This document shows, piece after piece, positions 36,988 through 45,861 of a DNA stretch of 46,965 nucleotides. The position numbers and the translations under genes were made by a program. Within the stretch, counting starts at the first letter, position 1. Each line of letters starts with the position of its first letter. Location: the NCBI GenBank assembly GCA_026387175.1, contig JAPLME010000001.1, positions 1 through 46,965 of the forward strand. Reading direction: 5' to 3'. This stretch comes from Candidatus Omnitrophota bacterium (GTDB taxonomy: Bacteria > Omnitrophota > Gorgyraeia > 2-01-FULL-45-10). Under the pieces are notes generated by a model. The model ran no database searches, was not told the origin of the DNA, and worked only from the letters and a program-made list of their open reading frames with translations.

Positions 36988-37938
36988 TTATGCTGACGTA
37001 ACCGGCTGCTGTATATCCTGCGATGTCCCTATATTCTTCACTTCCAGCTTTGGGTCGATCTTTTTCGCGAGGCCTTTCAGGACCTGTCCGGGCCCGATCT
37101 CGAGAAAGGTCTTCACCCCGGAACGTATCACGAGCCTCATAGACTCTTCCCAGAGGGTCCTGGAGTTGACCTGCGAGATAAGGTTCTCTTTTATCTTTTC
37201 AGGATCGGCCTGGACCTTCGCGTCCACATTACTTATGAACGGTATAACGGGCGGGGCGATTCGGACGTTGTCTATATACTCTTTCAATTTGTCGCGCGCT
37301 GTAGTCATTAGCGATGAATGGAACGGCCCGCTGACATCGAGCATAATAACGCGCTTGGCCCCCTTATCCTTGGCCATGCTCGCGAATAGCTCTACATTAT
37401 TTGTCTTCCCGGATATAACTATCTGCCCCGGGCAGTTTAGGTTCGCTATCTCGCAACCGAACCCTTTGCATAATTCCTCTACCATATGTATGTCCATCCC
37501 GATCACGCATGCCATCTTGCCGGGGTTCTTTTTGGAGGCCTCCTCCATAAACTCTCCGCGCTTTCTCACCAGGAGAAGCGCGTCTTCGAACGATATGCTT
37601 CCAGCGGCGACCAGGGCCGTGTATTCGCCCAGAGACAGCCCCATGCTGAATTTTGGCGCGAAGGTCGCGTAAAGAGGCGACGCCTCAAATACCCGCAGGG
37701 CGGCTATACTGGCAGTCAATATGGCGCTCTGGCTATTCTTTGTAGTGGAAAGTTCTTCCTGGGGGCCTTCGAAGCAGAGTTTCTTCAAATCAAATTTCAG
37801 AATAGCGTCCGCTTTATCAAAGACCTCCCTGGCCTGGACAAAATTCTCATACAGGTCTTTACCCATCCCTGCGGATTGAGCGCCCTGTCCGGGAAATATG
37901 AGAGCCGTGTCTACCATTCTATTACTATCGCTCCCCAT
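36988..37938 (-). CDS. fabD: Malonyl-CoA:ACP transacylase
   Basis: FabD loads malonyl groups onto acyl carrier protein. The product is 316 residues, with 'LIFPGQGAQSAGMGKDLY' at the start and the active-site Ser in 'GLSLGEYTAL'. The catalytic His lies in 'VSGPFHSSLM'. The ATG at 37938 has a good GGAGG six bases upstream but overlaps fabH by 28 bases; an ATG at 37917 gives the more usual N-terminus. The fabG and acpP genes that often follow are absent, replaced by the TPR-peptidase. Confidence 0.95.
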   Translation of the reverse strand: MGSDSNRMVDTALIFPGQGAQSAGMGKDLYENFVQAREVFDKADAILKFDLKKLCFEGPQEELSTTKNSQSAILTASIAALRVFEASPLYATFAPKFSMGLSLGEYTALVAAGSISFEDALLLVRKRGEFMEEASKKNPGKMACVIGMDIHMVEELCKGFGCEIANLNCPGQIVISGKTNNVELFASMAKDKGAKRVIMLDVSGPFHSSLMTTARDKLKEYIDNVRIAPPVIPFISNVDAKVQADPEKIKENLISQVNSRTLWEESMRLVIRSGVKTFLEIGPGQVLKGLAKKIDPKLEVKNIGTSQDIQQPVTSA

Positions 37939-38897
37939 GTAAGCCCTCCGCCGAACGCGTCGAGCAGTATCTTGTCGCCCTTCTTTATCCTGCCTTCCTC
38001 GACGGCTTCCACCAGCGCCACAGCGCTCGAGGCGGCCGACATGTTCCCATACTTTTCAATGTTGAGATATATCTTGTCCGTGCTGAGACCCATGCGCCTT
38101 GCGGCGGCGTGCAGTATTCTGATGTTCGCCTGGTGAGGTATGACGAGATTGATATCTTCGGCCTTTAGCCCAAGGGGCTTCGTGGCCTCGGCCGCCGCGT
38201 CCGCCATTATCCTTACGGCGTGTTTAAAAAGCTCCGAACCGTTCATCTTTATAAAATGAAGCTTATCTTCGATGCTCTTTTTTGTGGCAGGTATCCTGGA
38301 TCCTCCCGCAGGAAGCTTTATCAGGTCACCCTGATGTCCGTCGGCGCCGAGATATGTCGAAAGTATGCCGCCTTCTTCCACCGGGCCCAGCACCGCGGCT
38401 CCGGCGCCGTCTCCGAAGAGAACGCATGTATTGCGGTCGGTCCAGTCCGTTATCGATGACAGCTTTTCAGACGCTATCACGAGGGCGTGCTTATAAACGC
38501 CTGAAGCTATAAACTGTCTCGCGATCGCGAAGCCGTATATAAATCCGGAACACGCGACGCTGATATCGAACGCCGGGACCGTCCTTGCGCCGAGCTTCTC
38601 CTGGACCAAGCACGCGGTCGCCGGGAAGAACATATCGGGCGTAATGGTCGCGACTATTATGAGGTCTATATCCTCCGGCTTTAATTTAGCCGACTCAAGG
38701 GCTCTCCTGGCGGCCATAGTAGCCATATCGCTCGTGGCTTCATCCGCGCGGGCTATCCTTCTCTCTCTTATGCCGGTCCTTGACACTATCCATTCATCGG
38801 TGGTGTCGACTATTTTCTCCAGGTCCTTATTCGTGAGGATCTTGCTGGGCAGATATTTGCCCAATCCCAGTATCCCCACTTTTTTAGGTTCACACAT
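37911..38897 (-). CDS. fabH: Beta-ketoacyl-ACP synthase III
   Basis: FabH condenses acetyl-CoA with malonyl-ACP to start fatty acid synthesis. The product is 328 residues. The Cys-His-Asn triad is present: Cys in 'VACSGFIYG', His in 'VIPHQANIRI', Asn in 'YGNMSAASS'. 'TDEWIVSRTGIRERR' is the substrate-gating segment. It begins one base after plsX and overlaps fabD, the usual plsX-fabH-fabD order. Confidence 0.97.
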   Translation of the reverse strand: MCEPKKVGILGLGKYLPSKILTNKDLEKIVDTTDEWIVSRTGIRERRIARADEATSDMATMAARRALESAKLKPEDIDLIIVATITPDMFFPATACLVQEKLGARTVPAFDISVACSGFIYGFAIARQFIASGVYKHALVIASEKLSSITDWTDRNTCVLFGDGAGAAVLGPVEEGGILSTYLGADGHQGDLIKLPAGGSRIPATKKSIEDKLHFIKMNGSELFKHAVRIMADAAAEATKPLGLKAEDINLVIPHQANIRILHAAARRMGLSTDKIYLNIEKYGNMSAASSAVALVEAVEEGRIKKGDKILLDAFGGGLTWGAIVIEW

Positions 38898-38898
38898 A

Positions 38899-39888
38899 TT
38901 AGTAACTCTCCAACGCTTCCATTATATGCTTGTTGACATTCTGTTCCTTGAATTCAGCGGCCACGCGGATCGCGTTTTTGATAGCTTTCGGTGTCGATGA
39001 GCCGTGGCTTATTATACAAGTGCCGTCGATACCCAGAAGCGGAGCTCCGCCGTATTCGGCATAGTCCATCTTCTTCTTCAGCCCCTTGAAAGCCGTGCTT
39101 ACCAGCACCGCGCCTATCATCGCGATCGGGTTAGATTTGATCTCTTTTTTAATGAGTTTCACCAATGTATCGATAACACTTTCCGACACCTTAAGTATGA
39201 CATTGCCCACAAATCCGTCGCATATTACTATGTCGGCGTTTCCTACATAAATATCGCGGCCTTCTATATTGCCGAGGAAATTAAGCTTCGATTCGCTAAG
39301 AAGAGTATGCGCTTCTTTGATGAACTCGGTTCCTTTGGTCTCCTCTTCACCGACATTCAGAAGCCCTATCTTGGGATTATCTTTATGTAGTATGTAACGG
39401 CAGTAGGCGTCCGCCATAATACCATATTGAAAAAGATGAAGAGCTTTCGGGTCAATATTCGCGCCCACGTCGATGATTACAGAAACACCCGCCATAGTGG
39501 GTATAGCTATAGCTATGCCGGGCCTCTCGATACCGGGCAGCATCCTCAATGAAAGCGTCGCCGCGCAAACCACAGCGCCTGTGTTTCCGGCGCTCACAAA
39601 ACCGTCCGCCTCGTTCCGTTTAAGCAGCTCAAGGCCGACCACTATCGAAGATTTACGCTTACGTCTTACTGAAAGCGCCGCGGGCTCATTCATCTCGATC
39701 CTCTCGGGCGCATGTATCACGGATATCTTGCCATCAGCCCCGGGAAATTTAGCGAGCTCTTTTTTTATAACAGCCTCATCCCCTACGAGAATAACGTCAT
39801 GGCCATACTCTTTTACCGCCTGTATGGCCCCTTCAACCTCTACGGACGTTCCCATCTCGCTGCCCATAGCGTCGACTACTATCTTCAT
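38899..39888 (-). CDS. plsX: Phosphate acyltransferase PlsX
   Basis: PlsX converts acyl-ACP to acyl-phosphate for phospholipid synthesis. The 329-residue protein starts 'IVVDAMGSEMG' (family: DAMGGD) and has 'FVSAGNTGAVV' and 'CDGFVGNVILK', both typical. It follows rpmF by 33 bases, a conserved bacterial pairing. Confidence 0.96.
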   Translation of the reverse strand: MKIVVDAMGSEMGTSVEVEGAIQAVKEYGHDVILVGDEAVIKKELAKFPGADGKISVIHAPERIEMNEPAALSVRRKRKSSIVVGLELLKRNEADGFVSAGNTGAVVCAATLSLRMLPGIERPGIAIAIPTMAGVSVIIDVGANIDPKALHLFQYGIMADAYCRYILHKDNPKIGLLNVGEEETKGTEFIKEAHTLLSESKLNFLGNIEGRDIYVGNADIVICDGFVGNVILKVSESVIDTLVKLIKKEIKSNPIAMIGAVLVSTAFKGLKKKMDYAEYGGAPLLGIDGTCIISHGSSTPKAIKNAIRVAAEFKEQNVNKHIMEALESY

Positions 39889-39921
39889 CGGTCTCTACCT
39901 CCGATCTTAAAAATATTTTCT

Positions 39922-40122
39922 TTATTTCTGCTTCTCTTCGAGTGTCTCGATTACCAGCACAGGCTTCCCTTTATAATATCCGCAATAAGGACAGACGCTG
40001 TGCGACATTCTGGGCTTTTTGCAATTTGAACAGATCGACAGGTTAACAGCGTACATCTTGCTGTTCGCGCTCCTGCGCTTATCGCGCCTGGCCTTCGAAT
40101 GTTTACGTTTTGGATTCGGCAT
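39922..40122 (-). CDS. rpmF: 50S ribosomal protein L32 (zinc-binding form)
   Basis: The 66-residue protein starts 'PNPKRKHSKARRDKRR'. Four cysteines (C31, C34, C44, C47) make a zinc ribbon, the C+ form. It is preceded by the second copy of the 59-base two-hairpin element, which provides its whole leader after ackA. plsX follows. Confidence 0.97.
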   Translation of the reverse strand: MPNPKRKHSKARRDKRRSANSKMYAVNLSICSNCKKPRMSHSVCPYCGYYKGKPVLVIETLEEKQK

Positions 40123-40131
40123 GTTTATTTG

Positions 40132-40190
40132 CTCCTAGTTTATTCAGCCGCATTACAGGCTAAGTGCCGATGTCTCTGACATCGGCCTTT
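40132..40190 (-). repeat. Two-hairpin 59-base element, copy 2 (upstream of rpmF, overlapping the ackA 3' end)
   Basis: It matches 24631-24689 in 52 of 59 positions. Hairpin 1 is GCCGATGTC/GACATCGGC, where copy 1 has T-A in place of C-G. In this copy hairpin 1 lies inside the last codons of ackA and encodes its C-terminal tail. Hairpin 2 (AGCC/GGCT) and AATAAACT lead into the rpmF ribosome-binding site. Confidence 0.85.
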
Positions 40191-41331
40191 TTATTATGTT
40201 GTACGTATCCCTGGCTATCAAAAGCTCCTCATTGGTCGGGATAATAAGAAATTTCGTATTCTTAGAAACCACCCTCCTAAGATCTTTCTTCAGCCGTTTC
40301 ATGATCCACGGATTGTTCTCACCTATTCCGGCGGTCAATATCACCGCGTCGAGCCCGTTCATCGCCGCCTGATACGCGCCAATATACTTCTCGATCCTGT
40401 ATATGAACATCTCCAGCGCCATCCGGGCGCGCGGCAGGCCCTTCGATTTATTCTCGCCTCTGGCGGCTTTCATTATATCGCGCATGTCATTGCTCACACC
40501 CGATATACCCAGAAGCCCGCTCTCCTTGTTCAGAATATCGCTTATGCGGTGCGGCGAAAGCTTCTCTTTCTCCATCAGGTAGAATACCACCGCCGGATCG
40601 AGGTCTCCCGACCGCGTCCCCATGACCAGCCCCTCTAAAGGTGTAAAACCCATAGTGGTATCTATGGATTCGCCGTTCTTGACGGCCGCCATGCTGCAGC
40701 CGTTCCCGAGGTGGCAGGTGACCAGCTTCAGACCTTTCAAAGGACGTTTTAATATTTTTGCGGCCTCGTCGGCTACGAAACGATGGCTTGTGCCGTGAAA
40801 ACCGTATTTCCTTATGCCGTACTTTTTGTAAAACTTGAACGGCAGGCCGTATAGAAAAGCTTCGGGCGGCATAGTCTGGTGAAACGATGTATCGAAGACC
40901 GCTACCTGCCGCACTCCGCTCAATATCTTCAAACAGGCCTTTATCCCTAAAAGAGCTGGAGGATTATGCAGCGGCGCAAGCTCGCTGTACTTCTCTATCG
41001 ACCTTATTACGCCGGGCGTAATCATCGTAGAACGTTTAAACTCTTCACCGCCGTGCACGACCCTATGCCCGATGCCGTTGATAAGATCCTTGGACTTTAT
41101 AACGCCGTGGCCGGGCGAGGTGAGAGAATCGACGATTATGCGTATAGCGACGTAATGATCGGGACAGGCGACCTTCTTATGGAGCTGCTTACCGTTATTC
41201 TGGTATCTCAGGTTAGCGAGAGGGCTGCCTATCCTCTCCACCATTCCGCGCGCGATGCACCGCAGGTTCTTAACATCAAAGAGCTGATACTTCGCGGAAG
41301 AGCTACCGCAATTTATGACTAGAATTAACAT
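40153..41331 (-). CDS. ackA: Acetate kinase
   Basis: AckA makes ATP from acetyl-phosphate and ADP, ending acetate fermentation. The 392-residue protein starts 'VINCGSSSAKYQLFD'. It has 'HRVVHGG', 'FDTSFHQTMP' and 'GLVMGTRSGDLDPA' as substrate motifs and 'TAGIGENNP' near the end. The last eleven or so residues after 'DTYNIIK' are encoded by the two-hairpin repeat, an unusual tail. It is coupled to pta by a TAATG overlap. Confidence 0.97.
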   Translation of the reverse strand: MLILVINCGSSSAKYQLFDVKNLRCIARGMVERIGSPLANLRYQNNGKQLHKKVACPDHYVAIRIIVDSLTSPGHGVIKSKDLINGIGHRVVHGGEEFKRSTMITPGVIRSIEKYSELAPLHNPPALLGIKACLKILSGVRQVAVFDTSFHQTMPPEAFLYGLPFKFYKKYGIRKYGFHGTSHRFVADEAAKILKRPLKGLKLVTCHLGNGCSMAAVKNGESIDTTMGFTPLEGLVMGTRSGDLDPAVVFYLMEKEKLSPHRISDILNKESGLLGISGVSNDMRDIMKAARGENKSKGLPRARMALEMFIYRIEKYIGAYQAAMNGLDAVILTAGIGENNPWIMKRLKKDLRRVVSKNTKFLIIPTNEELLIARDTYNIIKRPMSETSALSL

Positions 41332-42314
41332 TATGCCCTTACCGCCGTAACAGCCACGGCGTCAATAATATCATCGACGTTGCAGCCCCTCGACAGATCG
41401 CTGCAGGGCTTGGTAAATCCCATAAGGAGCGGCCCGACCGCTCTGGCATTGGCGAGCCTCTGAGTGAGCTTATATGAAATATTTCCTGAATTCAGGTCCG
41501 GGAATATCAATACGTTGGCCCTACCTGCTACGTCGCTGGCCGGACATTTTATCTTCGCGACCTCCGGGACAAGCGCGCTGTCGACCTGGAGCTCTCCGTC
41601 TATCGACAGGTCCGGCGCCGATTGCTTAGCCTTCGCGATGGCCTCTTTTATCTTATCCACTAGCGGGCCCTCGGCGCTGCCTTTCGACGAGTAACTCAAG
41701 AAAGCCACCCTCGGCGTCTTCTTCACCAGCTGCTCAAATAATCTTGCTGACAGGACTCCTATGCCGGCGAGCTGTCTGGCGTTCGGCTCCGGATTAACTC
41801 CGCAGTCCGCGAATATAAAGACGCCCTTCTCTCCGTATGGAGAAGAGGGCACTTCCATCAGAAACGCTCCCGCTACGACCGCCAGCTCCTTATCGACTGT
41901 GAGACATCTAAGGCCCGCGCGCACCGTATCCGCGGTCGTATGATTCGCGCCTGCCACAAAACCATCGGCGAGGTCGCGCCTGACTAGCATTGCGCCAAAG
42001 AGGACCCATTCCTCTCTTACGGCCTGGCCGGCCTCCTCGAGGGTCATGCCCTTCGCTTTTCTCAATTCGTAATACTCATTCGCTATCGACTCGATATTTC
42101 CATATTTTACGGGATCTATTATTTCGACATCCTTCAGATTCTTTGACTTTATCTTCGACCTGATATCCTCTTTCCCGATCAATACTATCTTCGCTATCTT
42201 CTTGTCCAGGATGTAATTGAGCGCCGCGAGCGTTCTCGGGTCATCGCTCTCCGGGAGGACTATCCTCCTAGGGTTCTTCGCTGCCTTACTTCTTATCTCA
42301 TCAATGATACTCAA
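41331..42314 (-). CDS. pta: Phosphate acetyltransferase
   Basis: Pta converts acetyl-CoA and phosphate to acetyl-phosphate. At 327 residues it is the short form without the regulatory N-terminal domains of the E. coli enzyme. Motifs 'IVLPESDDPRTLAAL' near the start, 'VAGANHTTADTVRAGLR' and 'FPDLNSGNISYKLTQRL' are typical. It lies 10 bases after coaD and overlaps ackA. Confidence 0.96.
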   Translation of the reverse strand: MSIIDEIRSKAAKNPRRIVLPESDDPRTLAALNYILDKKIAKIVLIGKEDIRSKIKSKNLKDVEIIDPVKYGNIESIANEYYELRKAKGMTLEEAGQAVREEWVLFGAMLVRRDLADGFVAGANHTTADTVRAGLRCLTVDKELAVVAGAFLMEVPSSPYGEKGVFIFADCGVNPEPNARQLAGIGVLSARLFEQLVKKTPRVAFLSYSSKGSAEGPLVDKIKEAIAKAKQSAPDLSIDGELQVDSALVPEVAKIKCPASDVAGRANVLIFPDLNSGNISYKLTQRLANARAVGPLLMGFTKPCSDLSRGCNVDDIIDAVAVTAVRA

Positions 42315-42324
42315 AGCATGCTCC

Positions 42325-42813
42325 TTACAGTTTTAATTTTTTCTTAAGCGCAACGGCGCAGGCCTTCGGAATGAAACTCGTCAGGTCGGCTCCGAGCATC
42401 GCCGCCTCTTTTATCAGCTTGCTCGATACGTATGAATATTCTTCATGCGGCATCATAAATATCGTCTCGATATCGCCCGCGAGCTTCCTATTGGTAAGCG
42501 CCATCTGGAATTCGTATTCAAAATCGGTCAACATTCTGAGCCCCCTGATCATGACGCAGGAACCCTGTTTCTTAACGTAATTCACTACCAGGCCGTCAAA
42601 GTCATCGACCACCACATTCTCCATGCCTTTCACGACGTCCTTGAGCATAGCGACGCGTTCCTGGACATTGAACAATGTCCCCTTAGGTTTATTATGGGCT
42701 ATCGCGACTATTACCTTATCGAATATCCTGGAGGCTCTCTTTATGAGGTCAATGTGTCCGTAGGTAATGGGGTCAAACGTCCCCGGATAAACCGCTATCT
42801 TGGCTTTTGGCAT
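42325..42813 (-). CDS. coaD: Phosphopantetheine adenylyltransferase
   Basis: CoaD makes dephospho-CoA from phosphopantetheine and ATP. The 162-residue protein has the nucleotidyltransferase motif 'GTFDPITYGH', 'IRGLRMLTDFEYEFQMA', and 'YVSSKLIKE' (the ISSS-type loop). It overlaps the end of rsmD by 41 bases, and this adjacency is common in bacteria. Confidence 0.97.
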   Translation of the reverse strand: MPKAKIAVYPGTFDPITYGHIDLIKRASRIFDKVIVAIAHNKPKGTLFNVQERVAMLKDVVKGMENVVVDDFDGLVVNYVKKQGSCVMIRGLRMLTDFEYEFQMALTNRKLAGDIETIFMMPHEEYSYVSSKLIKEAAMLGADLTSFIPKACAVALKKKLKL

Positions 42814-43363
42814 ACTCTCTTCTAAATATAGTTATAACAGTATCCCCATACCTTCTCTCCTGGCTGAGAATAAAGGTTCGGAAACCTGTCGGAAGAATAT
42901 CCTTCTTAAAATGCTCTACCACTATTAGACCAATGGGCGCTAATATATCATAAGCGTCCGCATTTATCAAGCACTTTTTGGCCAACTCCCGGTAATAAGG
43001 CGGATCCATGAATATAATATCGAACTTTTCGCCCTGCCCTAATAGTTTCGGGAAGACTTTAAGGGCATCCGCCTTAATTAGATCGTAACGGTTATTGTCT
43101 ATTTTAAGGGACCCGAGGTTCTCCTTTATCGCCTCAATACACCTGAAGTTATTGTCCACAAAGGCCGCATGGCCGGCGCCTCTCGATATGGCCTCTATGC
43201 CGAAGGCCCCGCTTCCGGCAAATAGCTCCAGGACGCGTTTTCCGGTAATATCGCCCAGTATATTGAAGACGGCCCCCCTCACCTTATCCTGTGTCGGCCT
43301 CATATCAACGCCTTTCGGCATCGAAATAAGCCTGGATTTGAACTCTCCGCCGATTATTCGCAT
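42773..43363 (-). CDS. rsmD: 16S rRNA (guanine-966-N2) methyltransferase
   Basis: RsmD methylates G966 of 16S rRNA. The 196-residue protein has 'MRPTQDKVRGAVFNIL', the SAM motif 'VLELFAGSGAFGIEA', and the catalytic 'DPPY' in 'IIFMDPPYYREL'. It overlaps recG by 10 bases and coaD by 41. Confidence 0.95.
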   Translation of the reverse strand: MRIIGGEFKSRLISMPKGVDMRPTQDKVRGAVFNILGDITGKRVLELFAGSGAFGIEAISRGAGHAAFVDNNFRCIEAIKENLGSLKIDNNRYDLIKADALKVFPKLLGQGEKFDIIFMDPPYYRELAKKCLINADAYDILAPIGLIVVEHFKKDILPTGFRTFILSQERRYGDTVITIFRREYAKSQDSGLSGDV

Positions 43364-45450
43364 AATATCTTATCCTTGAATCTGGAAAAAAGCGCGATCT
43401 TAAGCAATCGATGATGTTCTTCTTTCAATGCCGGGTCTTTCTTCACAAGGTCGAACGCCTCTTTTCGCGCGAGCTCCATTATCCCGAAGTCCTTCAGTAT
43501 ATTGCCGAACCTTATCTCCGGCAGCCCATGCTGGCGGGTCCCGAAGAACTCGCCCGGGCCGCGGATCTCAAGGTCGGCCTCCGCTATCTGAAATCCGTCG
43601 AGAGTTCCTTCGATCGCTTTCAGTCTGCCGGAGGCCTCATCGGTCTTAGGATCAGCGAGCAATATGCAATAACTCTCATGCTCCCCGCGGCCGACCCTTC
43701 CGCGCAGCTGGTGTAGTTGTGACAGGCCGAAACGCTCGGCGTTCTCTATAAGCATTACCGTGGCATTAGGCACATCTATTCCCACCTCGATAACCACTGT
43801 AGATACGAGGACTTTAATCTTGCCCTTCTTAAAGTCCTTCATTACCTTCTCTTTCTCCTTCGGGATCATCCGGCCATGCAACAGCCCTATCTCATATCCC
43901 GCGAATACCTCATTTTTAAGCCTGTCAAATGTCTCGGTAACATTTTGCACTTTATTCTTCGGCAATAGTTCCCAATTATTCGGCCCGGTATCCGATTCAT
44001 CGATCTTGGGGCATACCACATACGCCTGGCGGCCTTTTTCAATCTCCTCCCTTATGAAATCATATGCCTTATCCCTCTTCGATTCATTCACCCAATATGT
44101 AACGATCGGTGACCTGCCTTTAGGCAATTCCTTTATCACAGAAATATCCAGGTCGCCGTAAACCGTAAGCGCCAGGGTCCTCGGTATCGGCGTCGCGGTC
44201 ATTACAAGCATGTGGGGCTTATATCCTTTACTCTGCAATATCGCTCTCTGGTCCACACCGAACTTGTGCTGTTCATCCACTACGGCGAGGCCCAGCTTTT
44301 TAAATTCGACAGCTTCCTGGATTATAGCATGAGTGCCGACGACTATATTTACCGTGCCGTCTTTGATATCCGAATAGAGCCGGCTTTTAGTCTCGGGATC
44401 TATCCCGCCCACCAGAAGCGCGATATTTATACCGAGAGGCATCAGCAATTCGCTTAAGCCTATAAAATGCTGCCGCGCCAAAACCTCGGTCGGAGCCATC
44501 AGGCACCCCTGGAAACCGTTCTGCACGGTCATGACCAGGGAATGAGCCGCAACTACCGTCTTCCCGCTCCCGACATCGCCCTCCAGGAGCCTGTTCATCA
44601 TCTTTCCGGATGACATATCGCCCTCGATATCGGCTATCGCTTTCTTTTGCCCCCCTGTGAGCTCGAACGGAAGTGAATTTTTAAACTCTGTCATCAGTCC
44701 CCCGCCAGCCTTATGCCCGAGCCCCACGGCCTCTTTTGTTCCAGCCTTCTTGATGGCAAGCGCGAGCTGCAGCATAAAGAACTCCTCGAAGACTATCCGC
44801 CTGTACGCCTTCTCGAGATTATCGAACGTCGCCGGGAAGTGGATATTCCTGAATGCAAACCTTACGTCGACCAGATGTTCGCGCGCGATTATATATGTAG
44901 GAAGTCGTTCTGCCAGGGATCTGCAATAGCGCATCACGGCCTGGAACGCAAGGCCGCGCAGATACTTCACAGAGAGCGAACCGGTAGCCGGATATACAGG
45001 CACTATCCGCCTCATGTGAATCGATTCAGCTTCGCCTTCCTTCAATATCTCGTATTCGGGGCTCATTATCTGAACCCTATCGTATCTGTCGACTTTACCG
45101 TACAGCACCACCTTCGCGGATTTGATCAGATAATCTTTAAGATATGGCTGATTGAACCATACGGCGTGAATAATGCCTGTCCGATCCGTCACTGATGCCT
45201 GGAACATCGAGCGGCCGCTCTTGGTGCGCCGGCTCGTCGCAGTCATTATCTCGCCCTCTATGGCCTGAGCCTCACCCATCTTCAGGTCCCGGATCTTTAC
45301 GATCTTTGAACGGTCTTCATATCTGGCAGGAAGATAATACAGGATGTCTTCCGCGGTCTTTATCCCTAATGCGGCAAGGTCGTCGCTCTTCTTTGGGCCG
45401 ACCCCCTTAAAATACCGTACAGGTGTATCCAAACTATTTTTCTCTTGCAT
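43354..45450 (-). CDS. recG: ATP-dependent DNA helicase RecG
   Basis: RecG remodels stalled forks and branched DNA. The 698-residue protein has an N-terminal wedge/OB domain ('VRYFKGVGPKKSDDLAALGI' at the start). Helicase motifs are Walker A GDVGSGKT (291-298), DEQH (392-395), TATPIPRT (418-425), and 'QLRGRVGRG' for motif VI. It is the first gene of a 13-gene minus-strand run and is divergent from rpmB across 47 bases. Confidence 0.97.
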   Translation of the reverse strand: MQEKNSLDTPVRYFKGVGPKKSDDLAALGIKTAEDILYYLPARYEDRSKIVKIRDLKMGEAQAIEGEIMTATSRRTKSGRSMFQASVTDRTGIIHAVWFNQPYLKDYLIKSAKVVLYGKVDRYDRVQIMSPEYEILKEGEAESIHMRRIVPVYPATGSLSVKYLRGLAFQAVMRYCRSLAERLPTYIIAREHLVDVRFAFRNIHFPATFDNLEKAYRRIVFEEFFMLQLALAIKKAGTKEAVGLGHKAGGGLMTEFKNSLPFELTGGQKKAIADIEGDMSSGKMMNRLLEGDVGSGKTVVAAHSLVMTVQNGFQGCLMAPTEVLARQHFIGLSELLMPLGINIALLVGGIDPETKSRLYSDIKDGTVNIVVGTHAIIQEAVEFKKLGLAVVDEQHKFGVDQRAILQSKGYKPHMLVMTATPIPRTLALTVYGDLDISVIKELPKGRSPIVTYWVNESKRDKAYDFIREEIEKGRQAYVVCPKIDESDTGPNNWELLPKNKVQNVTETFDRLKNEVFAGYEIGLLHGRMIPKEKEKVMKDFKKGKIKVLVSTVVIEVGIDVPNATVMLIENAERFGLSQLHQLRGRVGRGEHESYCILLADPKTDEASGRLKAIEGTLDGFQIAEADLEIRGPGEFFGTRQHGLPEIRFGNILKDFGIMELARKEAFDLVKKDPALKEEHHRLLKIALFSRFKDKILCE

Positions 45451-45473
45451 CTATCCTTAACCTATGTTATCAT
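45445..45473 (+). promoter_or_regulatory. Candidate promoter of rpmB
   Basis: TTGCAT (45445-45450), a 17-base spacer and TATCAT (45468-45473) lie 24 bases before the rpmB ATG and overlap the start of recG. Confidence 0.55.
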
Positions 45474-45497
45474 CCATTCCAAAATGGAGTAAAAATA

Positions 45498-45734
45498 ATG
45501 TCAAAAATATGCGAAGTATGCGGCAAAAAACCTGTTGCGGGCAGAACCATCGTCCGTCGCGGTATGTCCAAGCAGAAGGGCGGAGTAGGCTTGAAGATCA
45601 CCGGCATCACGGCCCGCAGGTTCCTTCCAAACCTGAAGAACGTCCGCGCGATAGTAAACGGTACTCCCAAAAGAATAACCGTATGCGTCAAGTGTCTTAA
45701 GGCAGGTAAGGTCGTAAAATCAGTCAAATTCTAA
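45498..45734 (+). CDS. rpmB: 50S ribosomal protein L28 (zinc-binding form)
   Basis: The 78-residue protein starts 'SKICEVCGKKPVAGR'; this ATG is chosen because GGAG lies eight bases upstream and the homologous N-terminus begins here. C5, C8, C63 and C66 form a zinc site. A single-gene unit is indicated by its own promoter and the terminator at 45764-45796. Confidence 0.96.
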   Translation: MSKICEVCGKKPVAGRTIVRRGMSKQKGGVGLKITGITARRFLPNLKNVRAIVNGTPKRITVCVKCLKAGKVVKSVKF

Positions 45735-45763
45735 CACAAAGCTAAGTATATTTCAAAAGAAAA

Positions 45764-45796
45764 AGGGCGCGTTTATGAAAATGCGTCCTCTTTTTT
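45764..45796 (+). terminator. Intrinsic terminator of rpmB
   Basis: An 11-bp stem with two G-T pairs (AGGGCGCGTTT with AAAATGCGTCCT) and a 4-base loop is followed by six T, 30 bases after the rpmB stop. Confidence 0.85.
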
Positions 45797-45827
45797 GCCT
45801 GCCGTTTTCGCCAAATATCAACGGAAC

Positions 45828-45855
45828 TTGACAAAAGCCAAAATCGTGGTATAAT
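45828..45855 (+). promoter_or_regulatory. Consensus promoter giving a probably leaderless XRE-cupin mRNA
   Basis: A perfect TTGACA (45828-45833), a 16-base spacer and a perfect TATAAT (45850-45855). The ATG begins six bases after the -10 box, where transcription itself should start, so the message should have no 5' leader. Confidence 0.88.
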
Positions 45856-45861
45856 GAAAAT

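Noticed and set aside
40132-40190. Intrinsic terminator of ackA
   Set aside because: The hairpin lies inside the ackA coding end and has no T run on the minus strand; the T run is on the plus side, where no gene ends.
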